Shown in pieces: positions 31,810 through 40,964 of a DNA stretch of 64,000 nucleotides. The stretch is from a virus. A program made the translations under genes and the position numbers. Under the pieces are notes generated by a model that worked only from the letters and a program-made list of their open reading frames with translations, ran no database searches and was not told the DNA's origin. Every line of letters starts with the position of its first letter. The stretch's first letter is position 1. The stretch spans positions 25,413-89,412 of IMG/VR virus record IMGVR_UViG_3300023082_000001; one strand, given 5' to 3'.

Positions 31810-32125
31810 CTTCATAAATCATCGCCTCATTATATTGACCAATACGCTTTAGGTAATCTGTGTAAGGTTCGTTAGGCCATTGGGCTGGTTTGTTAAAAGA
31901 AAGGTTGTGTTCCCAATCTGAATCTGGGTAACGATTACCCCCACCAGCACCCATACCCGGTGATGTTCGACCAGAATACGCAACAGCTCCATTTGTTCCG
32001 TGTTGTTGAGTCTGCGAAGCAGCGTACCATTTAAGCTGATTGACTTCTGTGCGCAGCTCTTTCAATTCCCTATCCAGCTCAATCCACTTCTGATACAGAT
32101 TTGTAATGTCAAAATCAGTTGCCAT
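31796..32125 (-). CDS. Hypothetical coiled-coil protein
   Basis: 109 residues. N-terminal coiled coil (NLYQKWIELDRELKELRTEVNQL), then a Gly/Ser-rich linker and an acidic aromatic C-terminus (NEPYTDYLKRIGQYNEAMIYED). Overlaps the HNH nuclease gene by 11 bases. Unknown. Confidence 0.65.
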   Translation of the reverse strand: MATDFDITNLYQKWIELDRELKELRTEVNQLKWYAASQTQQHGTNGAVAYSGRTSPGMGAGGGNRYPDSDWEHNLSFNKPAQWPNEPYTDYLKRIGQYNEAMIYEDDSK

Positions 32126-32690
32126 TCTTCAATACCTCTCTAATAGCATTACGCCTAGCTGCTGGATTCTTTGCACAAACTACATTCCGATCTTTCAGCC
32201 ACTTATCAATCTGTGCAGCTTTCATTTTACACAACTTAATCACTTCACGCTCTAGCACTGCTTCTTGAAAAGTAATACCAAGCTTCTCACTCAGGGTCTT
32301 GCTGAGGTGATCGTCCTCACAGAGTATTTGAAGATCATCAAATCCAACCATCAGGATGTTGTTAAAATAGTTCTCAAAGTCTGAAACCTTAGTAAAACTA
32401 TGATTACCCAGCCTATGATCAATCTGAACATCTGTAAGTTTAAACAATTTATCACAAATCTCACACTTAACCAACCATTTTGTACGTGTGCTATCATCCA
32501 TGTCTGGAATTGTTTTACTGTACAAGTAAGCTAACTTGACATCACTTTTCATCCATGCTGATCGGATAGCAGAGCGTACAACAGACACAACGTGCTTTTC
32601 TTGTGGTGAGCCATCTTCGTTGAGCTTCTTCATGAACTCTTTAAGCTTATCTTCACGCTTCTTTATATCTGCTTGTGATGGAACTGTCAT
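32115..32690 (-). CDS. HNH nuclease of the replication module
   Basis: 191 residues. CEICDKLFKLTDVQIDHRLGNHSF (first Cys pair and Asp-His) and, about 40 residues later, LQILCEDDHLSKTLSEK give a zinc-bound HNH. The long helical flanks and the position between exonuclease and primase-type genes suggest a resident replication or recombination nuclease rather than a mobile one. Confidence 0.7.
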   Translation of the reverse strand: MTVPSQADIKKREDKLKEFMKKLNEDGSPQEKHVVSVVRSAIRSAWMKSDVKLAYLYSKTIPDMDDSTRTKWLVKCEICDKLFKLTDVQIDHRLGNHSFTKVSDFENYFNNILMVGFDDLQILCEDDHLSKTLSEKLGITFQEAVLEREVIKLCKMKAAQIDKWLKDRNVVCAKNPAARRNAIREVLKNGN

Positions 32691-33643
32691 ACGATACCCA
32701 TCTTCAACATAACTTCACGCACATCTATAAAATCACCTTCCCAGCGAAGCATGTGAATCCCATCCCAATACACTTGCGCAAGCTTCAAATAATCAGCAAC
32801 TTGAGGGCGTCCACACTGATCAATATATTCAACTTCAGATGGATACCAAGACTTGTAAGTGTCATGAACAGCTTGCCAGCATTCTTGTTCTGTTGTCAGG
32901 TCTTTAAGAATCTTGTAGCCAGCCTTCTCACCAAACTTAATCCCAGCAAGATAGCAAGGGTTCAGTCCGTCAATAGAATCTCCAACCAACCATTGAAGAT
33001 ACTTCCACTTACTACCATACCCCCTTACCTTATTCTTCTCATCAATGTACAGATCACCCAAACCTTTTACAAGCATTGGTTCTGACATCTTATCCCAGTT
33101 GTAAACCCAACCATCAGTTCCCATGCTATCTTTATCGGTCGAGCAACCGATAATTTTAGTTTTTGTTTTAATCCCTTCATACTGACGAATGGAGATTTTA
33201 TCGTCTGCCTCGCCTATCACCACTTCAGCCTTGTGAACACCCTTCAGATACTCCATTACTTCTTTAAGTTGCAGGGGTTTTACAAGGTTTAAACGGTTTC
33301 CTTTGTACTTCTGAGGCAAGGGTAGCTCATCCCTGAAGTTGTCCTTTCCACTGATATAAATCTCATACTTATCAGTCTTACATGTCTCACAAATACTTTC
33401 AATCATTCGTTTAACTGTGAACAAAGCATGTGAGATATCTTCTGTCACTTGTGTATCTGAGATATCAAAATCTTCTAGTGGAAACTTCTCACCAATAAAC
33501 TCTTTAAACTCTGTGCGATGTTTGAATGCACGACTACGATTGCTTGGTTTGTGCAGTGCAATAACACCACGAGTTTCATTTGCAGCAGATGCTTTGAATG
33601 CTAAAAGATCGCCATCGATGATGCAGATTGGTTTCTTTGCCAT
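32687..33643 (-). CDS. 5'-3' exonuclease (FEN-like)
   Basis: 318 residues. IIDGDLLAFKAS at the start and STDKDSMG, then GDSIDGLNPCYLAGIKFGEKAGYKIL (a helix-three-turn-helix) fit the Pol I 5'-nuclease/T7 gp6-type family. As the DNA polymerase here lacks such a domain, this protein probably removes RNA primers and degrades host DNA. Overlaps the HNH gene by 4 bases. Confidence 0.78.
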   Translation of the reverse strand: MAKKPICIIDGDLLAFKASAANETRGVIALHKPSNRSRAFKHRTEFKEFIGEKFPLEDFDISDTQVTEDISHALFTVKRMIESICETCKTDKYEIYISGKDNFRDELPLPQKYKGNRLNLVKPLQLKEVMEYLKGVHKAEVVIGEADDKISIRQYEGIKTKTKIIGCSTDKDSMGTDGWVYNWDKMSEPMLVKGLGDLYIDEKNKVRGYGSKWKYLQWLVGDSIDGLNPCYLAGIKFGEKAGYKILKDLTTEQECWQAVHDTYKSWYPSEVEYIDQCGRPQVADYLKLAQVYWDGIHMLRWEGDFIDVREVMLKMGIV

Positions 33644-33666
33644 ACGTATCTAACTCCTATAGAAAA

Positions 33667-33688
33667 GGGCCGTGAGGCCCCATCTTTT
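33667..33688 (-). terminator. Bidirectional-looking terminator
   Basis: GGGCC (33667-33671) and GGCCC (33676-33680) with a GTGA loop. T-rich on both sides (TTTTCT on the minus strand, ATCTTTTT on the plus). It lies just after the small gene at 33696-33947 and before the exonuclease gene. Confidence 0.7.
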
Positions 33689-33695
33689 TACTACA

Positions 33696-33947
33696 TCACT
33701 TAGAATACATATCCTGCAACTCTTGCAGTTTAGTCAATTCTTCAGCTTTACCTTTAAGGTCATCCTGTTTGACTTTAGCCTTGGCTGCTTTCATCAAATC
33801 ACTAACTTCATCTTTTGGATAGCCATCAACATTGTATTCTTTTTCATAAGTGTATTCAGACTTCAACTCTTTCAAGTCTTCTTGCAGAACCAAGATTTCT
33901 TGCTCAAGTTGATAAGCGCGGTCAAATAGTGCTTGTTTCTCTTTCAT
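33696..33947 (-). CDS. Hypothetical coiled-coil protein
   Basis: 83 residues, strongly charged and helical (LEQEILVLQEDLKELKSEY, KAEELTKLQELQDMY). Unknown function. Confidence 0.65.
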   Translation of the reverse strand: MKEKQALFDRAYQLEQEILVLQEDLKELKSEYTYEKEYNVDGYPKDEVSDLMKAAKAKVKQDDLKGKAEELTKLQELQDMYSK

Positions 33948-33967
33948 TTGTTTCTCCTAAATCCTAA

Positions 33968-34204
33968 TTAATATTTAATTCGTTGAATTGCTTTAGACGC
34001 TACATCAATAACGTCTGTGTGACCGTTGGCGGCAGCATTGGCTAGCAGCTTATAAAGCATTGGAAGTGGATCTACACTCTTACTTGCGTCAATAGCTTGT
34101 TGCTCAAGTTCTTTCTTCTTGAAATCAAGAAAGTCCTCATAACTCTTAAAAGAGAGTGTTACTGAAGCATCACCTACTTGTTCGGTTTGCGTTACGTATG
34201 GCAT
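33968..34204 (-). CDS. Hypothetical protein
   Basis: 78 residues, including LSFKSYEDFLDFKKKELEQQAIDASKS, with a helical C-terminus ending ASKAIQRIKY. Adjacent to the SSB gene. Unknown. Confidence 0.65.
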   Translation of the reverse strand: MPYVTQTEQVGDASVTLSFKSYEDFLDFKKKELEQQAIDASKSVDPLPMLYKLLANAAANGHTDVIDVASKAIQRIKY

Positions 34205-34256
34205 AAATCTCTCCTAAAAAGTAGCCATCCTTGGCCAAAATTCCTAATTGTTTAGA

Positions 34257-34943
34257 TCAAAATGGCAAACTTTCGTCCAGACCATCATCCTCTGGTTCAG
34301 TCTGTGGTGCTGGCGTATGAACCTCTTTCTCATCAGCAACAACTTTAACATCAGCCTTTTTCACTTTGTAGCTGCCCAACACATCATCCACTACTTCATC
34401 AGACGAACTCTTACCTTCATAAGCGATGTGCTCAACTACTTGAACAGTATCCAGTGTCACAGTCAGTTGGCCTTCAGGGTTACGGTAGCCAAACAGTTTC
34501 AGAGTGCAGACTGAGCCGTTGCCAATGTCCTGTGTAAACGCTTGACCTTCTTTGTCAATGACATTCACAGTCATTGGATTACCTTTCTTACTGAACTCAG
34601 GCTTAGCCAGACCAAAACCATACATACCTTCTACAACATCATAGTTGGTCTTACCTTCCTCAACTTGCGAAGACAAGGGATATTTAACCCGACGTGGTGG
34701 CTTAGTTGTCTTGTCCTTACCGACCAGAGCAAAGCCTTTATTGAGCATGACCTCATCAAGCAATTTGTCCTTTGTTGCCTCATCCACAAACGCTGTCAGA
34801 CTGAACTCTTTGTCTGTGCTTTGGTACTTGGTCTTTGGAGTATGTACAGCAGCATAGAATACAGGAGCATTCAGTACATATACGTTAAAGGTTTCCAGAG
34901 TGCCGGACTTAGGAAGCTGCTTTACAATTACAGAAGTAGTCAT
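34257..34943 (-). CDS. Single-stranded DNA-binding protein
   Basis: 228 residues. An OB-like N-terminal domain (VYVLNAPVFYAAVHTPKTKYQS..EFSLTAFVDEATKDKLLDEV, YGFGLAKPEFSK) and an acidic tail ending DDGLDESLPF, the hallmark of phage SSBs that recruit replication proteins. Upstream of the exonuclease and downstream of the polymerase. Likely coats ssDNA at the fork. Confidence 0.78.
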   Translation of the reverse strand: MTTSVIVKQLPKSGTLETFNVYVLNAPVFYAAVHTPKTKYQSTDKEFSLTAFVDEATKDKLLDEVMLNKGFALVGKDKTTKPPRRVKYPLSSQVEEGKTNYDVVEGMYGFGLAKPEFSKKGNPMTVNVIDKEGQAFTQDIGNGSVCTLKLFGYRNPEGQLTVTLDTVQVVEHIAYEGKSSSDEVVDDVLGSYKVKKADVKVVADEKEVHTPAPQTEPEDDGLDESLPF

Positions 34944-35027
34944 TTAATTTTCTCTATTAAGTTGTGTATTAAGTTTTAGTTCACATTACGTTGAGGCTAT
35001 TTATAACATCCTATCTCTAGGAATTCT

Positions 35028-35204
35028 TTATCGAACCTGTTTCTCCACTTCCAATTTAAACTTACGCTGCACAATCTTCGCACTAAACCCCGATGCCTTC
35101 CACTTGCCCATCTCTTTGCGCGCATCTTCGCGATTATTGCGAATAAAGCCAAATTGATTATCGCCTACTACCACTTCATATTCATAACGGATGGTGTTGC
35201 TCAT
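35028..35204 (-). CDS. Small basic hypothetical protein
   Basis: 58 residues, ATG 35204 preceded by GGAGAG. Basic C-terminus (MGKWKASGFSAKIVQRKFKLEVEK). Could bind nucleic acid; not recognised. Codons richer in GCG/CGC than in neighbours. Confidence 0.6.
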   Translation of the reverse strand: MSNTIRYEYEVVVGDNQFGFIRNNREDARKEMGKWKASGFSAKIVQRKFKLEVEKQVR

Positions 35205-35207
35205 TAT

Positions 35208-35594
35208 TTACTCTCCAGTTGATTCAAGATTTACTTGTTCCAAGTATTGTTTAAACTGCTCTGCTGCCACTTCACCGTAACTTGGCTCATTCCCACCAAG
35301 CTTCTCACTCACATGACGCATTGCTGTATCATAGCTTGTTTCAAATGATTGTGGGTCGTTAATATACGTGTCCATCCACATGTTGAAGGCTGCTGCATAA
35401 TCAGGAACCTGTTGATGTACCTCTGTGCCATTAAGTTCATCAATGATTCGTGTACTAATTTCCGTTACCTCCTCTTCAGTGCGTCCGTAAACAATAATCT
35501 TTGAGGACCAATCATTACCACAATCAATTGTATGCTCAAAAATACCACAATCGTTAGGTGGGAACAATGTACCTTTGCTATAATTATCCATCAT
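35208..35594 (-). CDS. Hypothetical protein
   Basis: 128 residues, acidic, with EEEVTEISTRIIDELNG and YGEVAAEQFKQYLEQVNLE. Located directly downstream of the DNA polymerase in the operon. Unknown. Confidence 0.65.
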   Translation of the reverse strand: MMDNYSKGTLFPPNDCGIFEHTIDCGNDWSSKIIVYGRTEEEVTEISTRIIDELNGTEVHQQVPDYAAAFNMWMDTYINDPQSFETSYDTAMRHVSEKLGGNEPSYGEVAAEQFKQYLEQVNLESTGE

Positions 35595-35671
35595 CTTCTC
35601 CTTTCATTTCTATTTAAAAACGTTTGTCTACTTTAGTAGTTTAGCGCATTATTTTGGGTGGGGCAAGGGTT

Positions 35672-37816
35672 TTAGTGAATTTCTGAATATCGTTCGCCAA
35701 ACTGTGTTTCACACCCAAGCTTCCTACGTAGTTTATACTTTTCATTTACAATGTCAATTGCTTTACCAATTATCTCCTTAAACTCTTCACGATACTTCGG
35801 TAAGTCTTTGATTACAAAGACATTTTCGTCATGAAACTCACCGGTCAACGTTTTTCTGTTATACCGACGCTGTTGCTCTTCTAGAATCTCATCCACCCAC
35901 ATATCAAAAAAGTATGAGCCAGTCCCTTGGGCCAAGGTTGAGAACCTATCTGCCTCTGAGCGAAGGGCATAGCAAAACCCGTTAATGGGGTTTACAAGCC
36001 ATTTACGACCTCGGCTGTCACGAATAACAACTTGTTCATCTGCAATAGCCTTCACAGACCAATTCAGCTTCCAGTAAGCCTCGTGCAAAGTTTTGCCTTC
36101 TTTAAGGCTTACGCCTGCTGCTTGGGCGATCTTGGCAGCCCCAGCATTATACACAGAAGCATAGTTGGTTGTCTTACCCTTCTTACGGGCTGCCTTTGCA
36201 TTGCTAGACTTCTCTCCACGTTTAAAATCGTCATACTCTTTTTGAGTAACCATCTTAGCAGTAAGTGCCATAAGAATGTGAGGATCGAAGTCGTCCTCTT
36301 GCATAGTTGCTACATACTCAGGGTCATAAGGCAACATAAAATGGTGTTTGGTTCGATCCTCAAGGCTGCTAAGGTCGGAACCAACGCTTATTTTTCCTTT
36401 GCCTGAAATCAAAACTCCTCGAATCAAATCCCCGTGAGGCTTATCTACTCCCGGCAAGTTTACAATTTCACGGTGCATGACACGCAAAGTGTTAGTGAAA
36501 CCGCCGATACGAGCCTGAAGCCACTTACCATCTTTAAGGTCACGAATAAAGCCTTTAATAACGCCCAGACGATGTTTGGCTACGTTGTATTCTGCATACT
36601 TACGAATAGCTGGAACATCTTCGGCCAGCTCTAATACAGACTCACACAGCTCTTTACCATCATCGCCACCAACACTGATTTGAGGAATTGCACGCTCTTC
36701 TGGCTTACTGTTTTTCCATTCAGTCCATTTGCTATTATGAGAGCCTTCCTTTGGTTTCTTTTCAATCCAAGCATTAAAAGCTTCTTCGTCTTTTTCATAA
36801 CGGAACGATGTAGGAACCCAACCGTGTGAATAAAGCAATGCTTTCACTTGCGCCGGTGAAGATGCCTTTGGTTCCTCGTAACCGTTTAGTACCTTAAAAA
36901 CCCCCTTAACTTCTGTATCTTCAACCTTAAGTGTGCCGTACTCATCAACCTCTTTAGCTTCATACACCTGCATAAGCTCATTCCACTTAACGCCAAGTGA
37001 AGAAAGAGATGTGTCTTTCTTAAACATCTTCTTAGGCTTTTCTTTCTTTACGTACTGAGGAACCTTTGGCATTACGGCCTCAAGGGCCACAGTTGTCTCA
37101 TTCACAATGGCTTCAAGTTTCTTTTCCGATTCCAGAAGCAACTCAGTATCAACTTCCCACCGTGTCTTTTCTTGAAGACGGGCACAATCCATTTTGAACA
37201 TAAGGAATGTCAGAAGACGATTGATATGCTCTTCTACAGACAAACCCCTAAGCTTATCAATAGCCAACACTTCATCGTCATCAATGCGTTTTCCCCCAAC
37301 TGCTCCAGCATCAATTTCTGTCTTTGCTGTTGTGTACAACTCAATTAGACGTTTCTTAAGATCTTTCCATAAGGCTTGGTTGATCTTAACGTCTTCTACT
37401 ACTCGGTTTTGGTACACCTCATAAGGCTGTTCATTCCAATCCTCAACTGCTGGTTTTTCAATTCCATAGTCCTCGTGAAATGTGCCCAAACCGTGCATCT
37501 TGCGTTCTGGGTTGAGATACCAGCTTAAGGCCAAGGTGTCAATCAGCATTAACTTAGACAGATCAATACCAAACAACTTCTCCATGAGCGGTACGTCAAA
37601 TGAAATACCGTTATGCATAACAATTGGAGTTTCGTTATCAATATGCCACTGAAAGAATTTTACAATTCGTTCTGATTCACTTGAACCTTTAAATGTCAAG
37701 ATATCTTTCATATTCATCTGGAAACCAAGAACATGAAGCTTTGTGGCTACATCGAGGAAGCCATCACTTTCCAAGTCTGCGACTGTTGCTTGTTTCCAGT
37801 TATAAATATTCTTCAA
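35672..37816 (-). CDS. DNA polymerase, family A with 3'-5' exonuclease (T7-like)
   Basis: 714 residues from TTG 37816, 7 bases after AAGGAG; the ATG at 37849 would overlap the upstream gene. Proofreading domain: DLESDG (Asp14/Glu16), HNGISFDVP, and EDVKINQ with Asp. Polymerase motif A GSDLSSLEDR, motif B KTTNYASVYNAG, motif C EFHDEN. No 5' nuclease domain. An insertion of about 150 residues (PKEGSHNSKWTEWKNSKP etc.) sits between the domains. Replicates the phage genome with the primase-helicase and SSB encoded nearby. Confidence 0.92.
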   Translation of the reverse strand: MKNIYNWKQATVADLESDGFLDVATKLHVLGFQMNMKDILTFKGSSESERIVKFFQWHIDNETPIVMHNGISFDVPLMEKLFGIDLSKLMLIDTLALSWYLNPERKMHGLGTFHEDYGIEKPAVEDWNEQPYEVYQNRVVEDVKINQALWKDLKKRLIELYTTAKTEIDAGAVGGKRIDDDEVLAIDKLRGLSVEEHINRLLTFLMFKMDCARLQEKTRWEVDTELLLESEKKLEAIVNETTVALEAVMPKVPQYVKKEKPKKMFKKDTSLSSLGVKWNELMQVYEAKEVDEYGTLKVEDTEVKGVFKVLNGYEEPKASSPAQVKALLYSHGWVPTSFRYEKDEEAFNAWIEKKPKEGSHNSKWTEWKNSKPEERAIPQISVGGDDGKELCESVLELAEDVPAIRKYAEYNVAKHRLGVIKGFIRDLKDGKWLQARIGGFTNTLRVMHREIVNLPGVDKPHGDLIRGVLISGKGKISVGSDLSSLEDRTKHHFMLPYDPEYVATMQEDDFDPHILMALTAKMVTQKEYDDFKRGEKSSNAKAARKKGKTTNYASVYNAGAAKIAQAAGVSLKEGKTLHEAYWKLNWSVKAIADEQVVIRDSRGRKWLVNPINGFCYALRSEADRFSTLAQGTGSYFFDMWVDEILEEQQRRYNRKTLTGEFHDENVFVIKDLPKYREEFKEIIGKAIDIVNEKYKLRRKLGCETQFGERYSEIH

Positions 37817-37827
37817 AACAATACTCC

Positions 37828-39537
37828 TTAAAGTGAATCTCCTTCCCATTCATATTGGAGGAGCAAACCTGTGTTGGGTTGATACTGAGTCTTAAACTTA
37901 TCCTCACCGCCAAACATACGATTCTTAATACAACCAATAAAGCTGTTGGACTTCAGATCGCCAAGTGCATGTTTATTTCGCTCAAAACTCATAAGTAAGG
38001 GGAAAGCACGCATAATACCACGGCTACCTGTGAATTGGGAAGCAAATACTTCGCCGCCGTTCTCGTGGTCCCGAACGTCCTTACCTTTTGGTGGGTTCAA
38101 GTGGCTGTACACACCAATATGAATGTCAAGCTCTGCTGCTAGGTTAGCAATCTCAGACGACCACTTGTTGATAAATTCGTTAGCTTCAGCACTTGACAAA
38201 TGATCGACCAAACGGGTCATGTTATCAATCTCAACAAACCTAACACCATATTCCATTGCATTGTAACGGATAGCTTTTACAATCTCTTCAATATCAAATC
38301 TGTTAGCTGCTGCTTGACCATCACTCTCCCACAAAAACAATTTACCTTCAAGGCTATAAGCTGTCTCCAAATATTGTTCACGGTGTTGTTCGTGAGCACT
38401 TGGAAGATGATAAGGGATGCCATCAATCTTGCCTGCAATATTGTACAAAGTAGAACGGTTAGGCTCTTCCAACAAAACAGAAAAGACTTTTTCTTTATGC
38501 TCAATAATGTTGTGGGCCGACTTCATATGAGACAAGAGAGTCTTCCCAAGGCCGACGCCAGCCCCTGTACATGTTGCCTCACCCATACGTTGAGAGCAGT
38601 TCATATCTGTAAGCGCTTGCCACGGGTAAGAGAATCCCGGAACAGGGGCTGCATCGTCACGAGCCAACACAGTTGAGACACCAACCACACCTTCAGATGT
38701 AGGTTTTGCACTCTTCCAGATGCAGAAGTCTGCAAATAAATCACCATCTCCTTTCAACAAAACTTCGTTAGCATCTTTGGCATTAGTTGGATAAACAGCA
38801 ACTTTGATATCTGGGAGAATCTTCTGGACATCTTTTACAGCTTTCTTCCCAGCTTCGTCATTATCTAAAACTAACACTGTTTCGGTAAAGAACTTATCAA
38901 TCTCTTTACGCATACGACCAAGGGTTGTAACAGCACTGCCAACACCGTGAGGCAAGCTTACAACTGCAAACTTGTTCCACTGGCTTTTACGTTTAGCAGC
39001 ATGAGCTTCTAGCATCATCTCTAGCGCTCGACAGTCCCACTCCCCTTCTGTTACATATAGACGTTTAACACCAGCTTTCTTAGCAATTTCCCAGTTGAAA
39101 AGGTCGGCACCTTTAATATCCCCGATAGACCACATAGCCTTCTTGTCGAGCATAATGGCTTTATAACCAACCAACTTACCGTCAATCGTGTAAGGAAAAT
39201 TAAATGTAAATGGTGTTTTACCATCATACTCACTGTAAGCCAATTTGATGCCTGCTCGTGCAAAGTATTCTGGTGCAATACCTCGATGCTCTTGCCGAGG
39301 GGATTTCAAATTACGAATCTCTTGAATCTCTTCCTCAATCTCATCTTCACTTTTACGCTTTGGTGGCTTTGGCTGCTTGCCGTTGTAGGGGTCTTCTACA
39401 TAAGCGTCCAAACCCTTTGAAGCGCAACTAAAGCAATACCCAGTGAATTTGTTTTTACCGTCATCGTAAAATACTTGCATACCTTTTTCAGAAGTGCAGT
39501 GTGCTACATCATGTTTAATACGTTCTACACAGGCCAA
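37828..39537 (-). CDS. Primase-helicase, T7 gp4-like
   Basis: 569 residues. N-terminal zinc site (HDVAHCTSEKG..GYCFSC), TOPRIM motifs VTEGEWDCRAL and VLDNDEAGKKA, and a RecA-type helicase domain with Walker A GAGVGLGKT and Walker B VRFVEIDNM. GVYSHLNPPKG and GSRGIMRAFPLLMSFERNK correspond to the later helicase motifs. Makes primers and unwinds DNA. The start at 39537 follows AGGAGAG; the upstream neighbour is a homing endonuclease. Confidence 0.9.
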   Translation of the reverse strand: MACVERIKHDVAHCTSEKGMQVFYDDGKNKFTGYCFSCASKGLDAYVEDPYNGKQPKPPKRKSEDEIEEEIQEIRNLKSPRQEHRGIAPEYFARAGIKLAYSEYDGKTPFTFNFPYTIDGKLVGYKAIMLDKKAMWSIGDIKGADLFNWEIAKKAGVKRLYVTEGEWDCRALEMMLEAHAAKRKSQWNKFAVVSLPHGVGSAVTTLGRMRKEIDKFFTETVLVLDNDEAGKKAVKDVQKILPDIKVAVYPTNAKDANEVLLKGDGDLFADFCIWKSAKPTSEGVVGVSTVLARDDAAPVPGFSYPWQALTDMNCSQRMGEATCTGAGVGLGKTLLSHMKSAHNIIEHKEKVFSVLLEEPNRSTLYNIAGKIDGIPYHLPSAHEQHREQYLETAYSLEGKLFLWESDGQAAANRFDIEEIVKAIRYNAMEYGVRFVEIDNMTRLVDHLSSAEANEFINKWSSEIANLAAELDIHIGVYSHLNPPKGKDVRDHENGGEVFASQFTGSRGIMRAFPLLMSFERNKHALGDLKSNSFIGCIKNRMFGGEDKFKTQYQPNTGLLLQYEWEGDSL

Positions 39538-39550
39538 TTTGTCTCTCCTA

Positions 39551-40309
39551 TTAATCCAAAAATTCTTTCAGCTTATTTACCAATCTACTGTCCAATTTAC
39601 TGCCATACAAGCCTATAAGCTCTGCTACCCGGATTTTCTTATATGAAATATAAGCTTCATATGCCAGTTCAGGGGTTGAAAACCTACCTAGAGCTTTCCT
39701 GTAACCACCAGCACCGCAGCCAGCCTGATAATTTCCCCTATCTTTACAGTAATTTACACCTGTAGGCAAGTCGTCTGTTTTTGTTGTTGGTACAATAAAT
39801 AAGGTATTGACCTCTTGGGGCACAAATACACAAACATCAGGGCTGTATACCTTACCAGCTGTAATCCCTCCTAGCAAGTCTTTATCAAGCTGCCAGCCTT
39901 TCTCACTAAAACCGACTTGTAACTGGCACCACTCAGCAAAATTCTGAAAGTTGTGCCAGCGTTCATCAACGAAGCAACCCACATAAGTGGGGCTGCGCAA
40001 GTGGCTGGCGGGGCTATAGCAACGCTCCATAATGCCTTTCCAGAACATATACTCCCTAGTCCCAGACTTGTATCCAGAAGTGCTATTTTGATCTACACCA
40101 TAGTAGCCAACGCCGAACACCGAACGGAAAAATGGATTTGCAACTTCTCCTTTACGCAAGTCACCTGTTCTTGTAGTTTTAATATATCCATGTTCATCTT
40201 GAAATTGGACAACTACATTAAAAGCACCATTATACTCAATAATAACACATTCACAGCCTTGATTGGTTATGAATTTATCTCCCACCTTTACCCTATCTTT
40301 GTTACTCAC
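39551..40309 (-). CDS. HNH/AP2-like homing endonuclease
   Basis: 252 residues from GTG 40309 with AGGAGGGG. Contains GVGYYGVDQNS..GTREYMFWKGIMERCYSP..PTYVGCFVDERWHNFQNFAEW and LDKDLLGG, YSPDVCVFVPQEVN, the layout of phage HNH endonucleases of the AP2-associated type. The C-terminal LPTGVNYCKDRGNYQAGCG..RKALGRFSTPELAYEAYISYKK is an AP2-like DNA-binding domain. Lies just upstream of the primase-helicase gene. Confidence 0.8.
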   Translation of the reverse strand: MSNKDRVKVGDKFITNQGCECVIIEYNGAFNVVVQFQDEHGYIKTTRTGDLRKGEVANPFFRSVFGVGYYGVDQNSTSGYKSGTREYMFWKGIMERCYSPASHLRSPTYVGCFVDERWHNFQNFAEWCQLQVGFSEKGWQLDKDLLGGITAGKVYSPDVCVFVPQEVNTLFIVPTTKTDDLPTGVNYCKDRGNYQAGCGAGGYRKALGRFSTPELAYEAYISYKKIRVAELIGLYGSKLDSRLVNKLKEFLD

Positions 40310-40357
40310 AACCCCTCCTAAATACCTTCAACAATTATCTCGCAAACATCTCTCGCC

Positions 40358-40561
40358 CTATTGCCCATCATCCCAAATATTCTGCCACTCTTCCCTAGCC
40401 TGCTGAATTCGCTCATCAATAATCTCATTAATGCCTGTCATAAGATAACTGATGAAGTCGTCGAGTTCATAATCCCCGCAGACTAACACACCCCTAGAAC
40501 TATATTCAAGCAATTCTTTCTCGCTGTATTGCCTAAATCCTTTCTTAATATCTACGAACAT
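40358..40561 (-). CDS. Hypothetical protein
   Basis: 67 residues, acidic with helical C-terminus (NEIIDERIQQAREEWQNIWDDGQ). First of a run of overlapping small genes that leads into the primase block. Unknown. Confidence 0.6.
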   Translation of the reverse strand: MFVDIKKGFRQYSEKELLEYSSRGVLVCGDYELDDFISYLMTGINEIIDERIQQAREEWQNIWDDGQ

Positions 40562-40818
40562 TTAAAATTCTCCCTTGCCCAGTTCATCACAGAATTGTAA
40601 TCACCTTTCACATCTTTTGGAATTTCCATCTCTAAATATTCCGGCAGAGGCCATCGGCTCACAATATAATTCTCAGACTTAGCTAGTGCTTCACCTTTGC
40701 GAACTTCAAAATTCCAGCAGCCATTGACAACAAAACCTGATTTAAGATTGCCCTTAGAATCGCGTTTAACATCTCTAAGCAATAAAGAAGGCTCGCCATT
40801 TAGAAACAGACAAATCAT
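40552..40818 (-). CDS. Hypothetical protein
   Basis: 88 residues, beta-rich start (MICLFLNGEPSLLLRDVKR) and a C-terminal SVMNWARENFKC. Starts in the TGA of the upstream membrane peptide. Unknown. Confidence 0.6.
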   Translation of the reverse strand: MICLFLNGEPSLLLRDVKRDSKGNLKSGFVVNGCWNFEVRKGEALAKSENYIVSRWPLPEYLEMEIPKDVKGDYNSVMNWARENFKCS

Positions 40819-40964
40819 TTCTTATCCCTCCACTCAACACTAGGAATCAGCAACAAGGCCAACATAAGACGCAGCGAATGCTGCACCCCACTCCCCAAAC
40901 TATACACACACGCTGCAATCATTGCAAAGAATCCTACATAAAAGATGCAGATGTTGTTAGGCAT
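40815..40964 (-). CDS. Small membrane protein
   Basis: 49 residues, ATG 40964 preceded by GGAGG at 7 bases. Two hydrophobic stretches (ICIFYVGFFAMIAACVYSL and LRLMLALLLIPSV). Stop overlaps the next ATG. Unknown. Confidence 0.6.
   Translation of the reverse strand: MPNNICIFYVGFFAMIAACVYSLGSGVQHSLRLMLALLLIPSVEWRDKK

Noticed and set aside
32115-32690. Sixth homing endonuclease
   Set aside because: HNH protein sits within overlapping replication genes and lacks DNA-binding NUMOD/AP2-like parts; treated as resident nuclease.
32675-33085. 136-codon plus-strand ORF opposite the exonuclease gene
   Set aside because: Antisense to a clear family member and low-complexity Ile/Leu composition.
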